NCBI GenBank assembly: GCA_964504305.1
Contig: CAZDEB010000013.1
Coordinates: 36,910-100,909, forward strand
Direction: 5' to 3'
DNA from: UBA11606 sp964504305
GTDB taxonomy: Bacteria; Actinomycetota; Acidimicrobiia; Acidimicrobiales; Aldehydirespiratoraceae
DNA length: 64,000 nucleotides
The notes under the pieces are model-generated. The model was not told the origin of the DNA. It made no database searches and saw only the letters and a program-made list of their open reading frames with translations. The translations under genes were made by a program, and so were the position numbers. This document shows positions 61,236 through 64,000 of the stretch, piece after piece (within the stretch, counting starts at the first letter, position 1; the number at the start of each line of letters is the position of its first letter).

Positions 61236-61624
61236 TACACAACCACCAACTCGCGTGCGCATAGCAATACGCCGTGGGCCTCGAACGCCGCGGGGGAGTG
61301 CACGAGAGCCTCTATACGAAGCGAGGGCAGCGGCGTGCCCGGGAACCAGGTTCCGGCCAGATACCGTGACTCGGCGAAAACCCAATCGGGCGTTCGGAGT
61401 CGATCGTGCCAGCAGTGATGTTCGACCCAGGCTGCGAGGAACGCATCCCAGCGAGGCTCGATCGATGCTGGTTCTTCGGCGACCAAATCAAGTCGATCTT
61501 CGACCGGGGTGTCGTGCCACCACATCGCGAAGTCGTGCAGCACGATCCGAAGGCGCCAGCCGTCCTCGGCGCGTGCTAGCCAGGGCACATAGCTGGCCAG
61601 CGACTTCGCCGGACCATCAGACAT
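61235..61624 (-). CDS. Hypothetical protein coupled to the nucleotidyltransferase
   Basis: This is a 129-residue Trp-rich protein (eight Trp) of unknown family: LRIVLHDFAMWWHDTPVEDRL, AAWVEHHCWHDRLRTPDWVFAESRYLAGTWFPG. It overlaps the nucleotidyltransferase start, so both are made from one mRNA, which fits an antitoxin or partner. TAGACT (61637-61632, minus strand) lies 7 nt before the ATG, so the message is probably leaderless. Confidence 0.6.
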   Translation of the reverse strand: MSDGPAKSLASYVPWLARAEDGWRLRIVLHDFAMWWHDTPVEDRLDLVAEEPASIEPRWDAFLAAWVEHHCWHDRLRTPDWVFAESRYLAGTWFPGTPLPSLRIEALVHSPAAFEAHGVLLCARELVVV

Positions 61625-61709
61625 GTCAAGGAGTCTATGGCAGGGATTCCATCTGACGAACCCGGTCCGGGGTTGACGGCGACGCCGAACCGGGAGATCG
61701 CGTGACGGC

Positions 61710-61721
61710 TACAGTCGCGAT
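61710..61721 (+). promoter_or_regulatory. -10 box of a probable leaderless promoter
   Basis: TACAGT at 61710-61715 is followed by 6 nt and ATG 61722 of the lipoprotein gene. The divergent pair at 61624 has its own -10 box on the other strand. Confidence 0.5.
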
Positions 61722-63458
61722 ATGGGCGCTGGGTGGGCTTGGGTTGGTTTGACACTCGCCGTCGTTGTCGCGGGTTGCTCCGACGGTGCCGACCCTGCGT
61801 CGACCGTTGCTTCGCCCTCGAGCACGACAGCCGCTCCCGAATCAACCGTTCCCGACACAACCGGGCCCGAATCAACCGTTCCAGACACAACTGGGCCAGC
61901 CGAGCCGGTGGATCTGCCTGCCGAGGTGCCGATCCGCTACCGGGTCGACACCGACAAGGTTGCGGCCGATAGTGCCGACCCGTTCCTGAACGTGCGTTGG
62001 GCACCGGGTGCGTCGGAAGAACTCCTGGCCAAACTGCCGCCCAACTACCGCGGTCTGCGATGGCTTGGAGAAGACACACAAACCGCTGATGGTGGGCTTT
62101 GGTATCTCGTCGAGTTGCTTGATCCGGTGGCGATTCGCTCCCTTGATCCCATAGAAGGACCGAACCCGGCCGGTTGGGTAAACGCCGATTTCATACTGCC
62201 TCTCGCCAACGGCATAAGGGTCGGTACTGATGATGTCGATGCGTGCGCTGGGGGTGGACTCGGGGTCGTAGAACCGTCCGCGGGCGACCGGCCGGCCGGG
62301 CATATCTATGCGCTCGAGAGCGAGCTGTTGGCCCCGCGTTGTTTGCGCACCGTCATCAGCTTTGGCACCGGCGATGCTCCGGTTGGCTGGAGCCATGTAA
62401 GCGCAGACTTGGCAATTGCTGACTCGCTGCCCCTGGCGACGATGGTCCAGAGTGGTGTCAATGGGATGCGGATTTGGTTTGACTCGATTGAGTCGGTGTG
62501 GCCGGGCGCAACCGACACCTCAGACGGTGTATTCATCGTCAGAGATCACGGCCAGCTACAACTCGTTTCGCCGGTACCCGTCGAAAACGTCAGGCTTACG
62601 GCCCGGCCCGACGAGGGCACCATCGTCATCGACATGGCCCTCACGTCGGATTTCGAGCCGCCCTCAACCGACGTCGGGATCGTGGTGTTGGATGGGCCCA
62701 CGGTGTCGCGTGGGTGGGTAGAGATCTCCGGGATTGCCCGGCCGTTTGAAGCCAACTTGGGTCTTCATATTGAGAACGCCGATGGGGCTCCTGTCGAAGC
62801 GATCTACTCCGGCAGTCTCAACTTCGGCACGATTCGCGCCACCGATTACGCGGTTCAAACCGAGGACTGGCTTTCGGCGTGGGCCGGTTTCGCGGTGCGG
62901 GCCGAGGGCCTGACTCCTGGCGACTACACCTTCGTGCTCGATGCCGACGGCGGCGGCGAAGTCGACCGGTCGTTGCGAGTCCCGTTCACGTTCCCGCCAC
63001 CTGAAGACGGCTCTGAATATGAGCCACCGGGCTTGCTCACCGCTGCCGAACACCAGCTAGTGCAAGACGTAGTTGCTTATGCCCGAGGTTGGATGCCTCT
63101 CGCGTCGATGCCGTTCGCGGCCGATGTCGGTATTGGTGTGAATTCCGAACTGGTCCGAACCGTTCCGCGGTCTGATCTTGGCACTCGCTCCGTTTGGGAG
63201 GTGCTGTTCCCCGCCTTTGATACCCCCGCCAGCGGAGTGGACATCCTGGCCGACATCGGATTCGCGACGATTACCAAAGGCACCATCGACCATTGCGCTT
63301 CGCCGTCTTTCGACCCGCCGTCGGGATTCGAGGACTACCAGCAACTCAACGTTCAACCAATCGGGATCGATAGTTGTCTGCGCTGGTTCGGAATAAAGAT
63401 ATTCGTCGATGATGCCGGGTTGGTGGGCGCCGTCACGTTCGAGGGCTGGGAGCCTTAG
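61722..63458 (+). CDS. Lipoprotein with Gmad2-like immunoglobulin domain
   Basis: This lipoprotein of 578 residues has lipobox VVAGC (Cys about 19) and then a Thr/Pro linker with two copies of ESTVPDTTGP. A folded region around 75-150 (NVRWAPGASEELLAKLPPN...GLWYLVELLDP...GWVNADFI) resembles an SH3b domain. A Gmad2-type immunoglobulin domain follows (GWVEISGIARPFEANLGLHIENADG...). The C-terminal 150 residues are of unknown fold. It should sit on the outer membrane face; the function is unknown. Confidence 0.7.
   Translation: MGAGWAWVGLTLAVVVAGCSDGADPASTVASPSSTTAAPESTVPDTTGPESTVPDTTGPAEPVDLPAEVPIRYRVDTDKVAADSADPFLNVRWAPGASEELLAKLPPNYRGLRWLGEDTQTADGGLWYLVELLDPVAIRSLDPIEGPNPAGWVNADFILPLANGIRVGTDDVDACAGGGLGVVEPSAGDRPAGHIYALESELLAPRCLRTVISFGTGDAPVGWSHVSADLAIADSLPLATMVQSGVNGMRIWFDSIESVWPGATDTSDGVFIVRDHGQLQLVSPVPVENVRLTARPDEGTIVIDMALTSDFEPPSTDVGIVVLDGPTVSRGWVEISGIARPFEANLGLHIENADGAPVEAIYSGSLNFGTIRATDYAVQTEDWLSAWAGFAVRAEGLTPGDYTFVLDADGGGEVDRSLRVPFTFPPPEDGSEYEPPGLLTAAEHQLVQDVVAYARGWMPLASMPFAADVGIGVNSELVRTVPRSDLGTRSVWEVLFPAFDTPASGVDILADIGFATITKGTIDHCASPSFDPPSGFEDYQQLNVQPIGIDSCLRWFGIKIFVDDAGLVGAVTFEGWEP
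61839..61898. repeat. Two 30-bp tandem repeats in the lipoprotein linker
   Basis: 61839-61868 and 61869-61898 differ at three positions and each encodes ESTVPDTTGP. In-frame duplication in a linker after a lipobox is a common surface-protein feature. Confidence 0.8.
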
Positions 63459-63466
63459 CGGCGACA

Positions 63467-63964
63467 TTGATCGAACCGGTCGCGGTGTGCCTTCTTATCC
63501 CTCGCAACGCCGGTTTCTGGCTGCGCACGACCGTTCTTCGTGGGTTTGGTTGGAACCTGGATCGTTCGGCAAGGTTCGCTTCGGTCCCAAAGTTCTCTGG
63601 GTCGGGGAAGGTGAAGAAACGCCTCGAGGTCGGACCGCGGGTGTGGGTGAACGTTGGGTGTCATTTTGAGCTGAACGATCGGGTTGTGATCGACGAAAAT
63701 GCGGCGATTGGTCACGACGTGCTCATTTTGACGTCGACGCATTCGGTTGGTGGCAAACATGCCAGAGCCGGTGATCTCACGATCGCCGCCGTTTGCGTGG
63801 GTAAAGGCGCCTGGATAGGTGCTCGGTCAGTAATTCTTCCCGGCGTAACGGTGGGTCCGGGGGCGATTGTCTCGGCTGGCTCCGTTGTCGGAGCCGATGT
63901 GCCAGAGAACGCCGTTGTTGCTGGTGCCCCCGCCAAAGTTGTCGTCCCGCGGCTTCCGGGCTGA
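63467..63964 (+). CDS. Left-handed beta-helix (hexapeptide) acetyltransferase
   Basis: The 165 residues have hexapeptide repeats VGPRVWVNVGCHFELNDRVVIDENAAIGHDVLILTSTHSVGG and IGARSVILPGVTVGPGAIVSAGSVVGADVPENAVVAGAPAKVV. The STHS motif and the terminal AGxPAK are typical of sugar O-acetyltransferases (NodL/WcaB-like). The start TTG 63467 is weak and others may apply. It probably acetylates a surface sugar; the acceptor is unknown. Confidence 0.82.
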   Translation: MIEPVAVCLLIPRNAGFWLRTTVLRGFGWNLDRSARFASVPKFSGSGKVKKRLEVGPRVWVNVGCHFELNDRVVIDENAAIGHDVLILTSTHSVGGKHARAGDLTIAAVCVGKGAWIGARSVILPGVTVGPGAIVSAGSVVGADVPENAVVAGAPAKVVVPRLPG

Positions 63965-63968
63965 AACG

Positions 63969-64000
63969 GTGGCGTCGATGAAAAAGTCGCAAGACGAAAT
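63969..64000 (+). CDS. Start of a further gene, cut by the window end
   Basis: GTG 63969 or in-frame ATG 63978 (MKKSQDE...) opens a frame that runs off the window, 4 or 13 bp after the acetyltransferase stop. Too short to identify. Confidence 0.3.
   Translation, partial: MASMKKSQDE

Overview
The window looks like a chromosome segment of a moderately high-GC actinobacterium, most likely class Acidimicrobiia (Ilumatobacter-like). The reasons are the order dnaA-dnaN-recF-dciA-gyrB-gyrA-DUF3566-tRNA-Ile, an F420-type LLM oxidoreductase, FliA/WhiG-type sigma and Tad-type pseudopilin genes, and many promoters in which a TANNNT -10 box sits 6-8 nt before the start codon, the layout of leaderless mRNAs. 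The taxonomic call is inference; no rRNA is present.

Layout. 1-9.3 kb is the replication-origin neighbourhood: the dnaA 3' end, a short dnaA-dnaN spacer with degenerate DnaA boxes, dnaN, recF, dciA, gyrB, gyrA, a TadG-like gene, DUF3566 and tRNA-Ile. 9.4-15.1 kb holds a small membrane protein, a saccharopine-dehydrogenase-like oxidoreductase, a FliA-type sigma factor, a DUF3105 lipoprotein and a leftward hisN / DUF1295 / plsC operon. 15.1-23.5 kb is lipid and small-molecule catabolism: acetoacetyl-CoA synthetase, an alpha/beta hydrolase, then a tightly packed operon (amidohydrolase, TauD-like dioxygenase, glutathione peroxidase, P450, SnoaL-like, hotdog-like). The peroxidase gene has an in-frame TGA at the catalytic position followed by a bacterial-type SECIS hairpin, so it should be a selenoprotein.

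23.5-26.8 kb is the least explained stretch and the best candidate for an undescribed system. A 767-residue protein joins a glutamate-cysteine-ligase-like N-terminal domain to one membrane helix and an exported domain. It is flanked by two small proteins whose genes both begin with the residues MERGN; one of them is frame-broken near an assembly gap. 26.9-36 kb is general metabolism: cupin dioxygenase-like, NAD(P)HX epimerase, acetoacetate-decarboxylase-like plus TetR, amidohydrolase, tandem FKBP lipoprotein, class III CoA-transferase, glutaminyl-tRNA synthetase, an IPNS-like oxygenase. 36-40.4 kb has a TetR/choline-dehydrogenase-like pair with a clean operator palindrome, an Old Yellow Enzyme, gene remnants and an FMN-binding protein. 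40.7-47.0 kb carries a 1016-residue MalT-like/BTAD regulator, divergent from two membrane proteins of unknown function.

47.1-47.4 kb has leftward tRNA-Ser and tRNA-Arg separated by three 26-bp hairpin repeats. 47.4-53.3 kb holds a CrtC-like protein, an LLM oxidoreductase, a glutamine amidotransferase, an SRPBCC protein and an ABC-2 exporter. 53.3-56.4 kb is a TadE/TadE/TadG-like operon whose last product has a cysteine-rich C-terminal domain. 56.5-64 kb has a 2OG oxygenase, a sulfotransferase, an alkylsulfatase-like metallo-beta-lactamase protein, an FMN-binding protein, a nucleotidyltransferase gene pair resembling a toxin-antitoxin module, a lipoprotein and a hexapeptide acetyltransferase.

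Assembly notes. There are four 100-N gaps. Two of them (43815-43914 and 46447-46546) are flanked by exact 55-bp duplicates and are probably not real gaps. Collapsing the second restores one continuous 292-codon gene.
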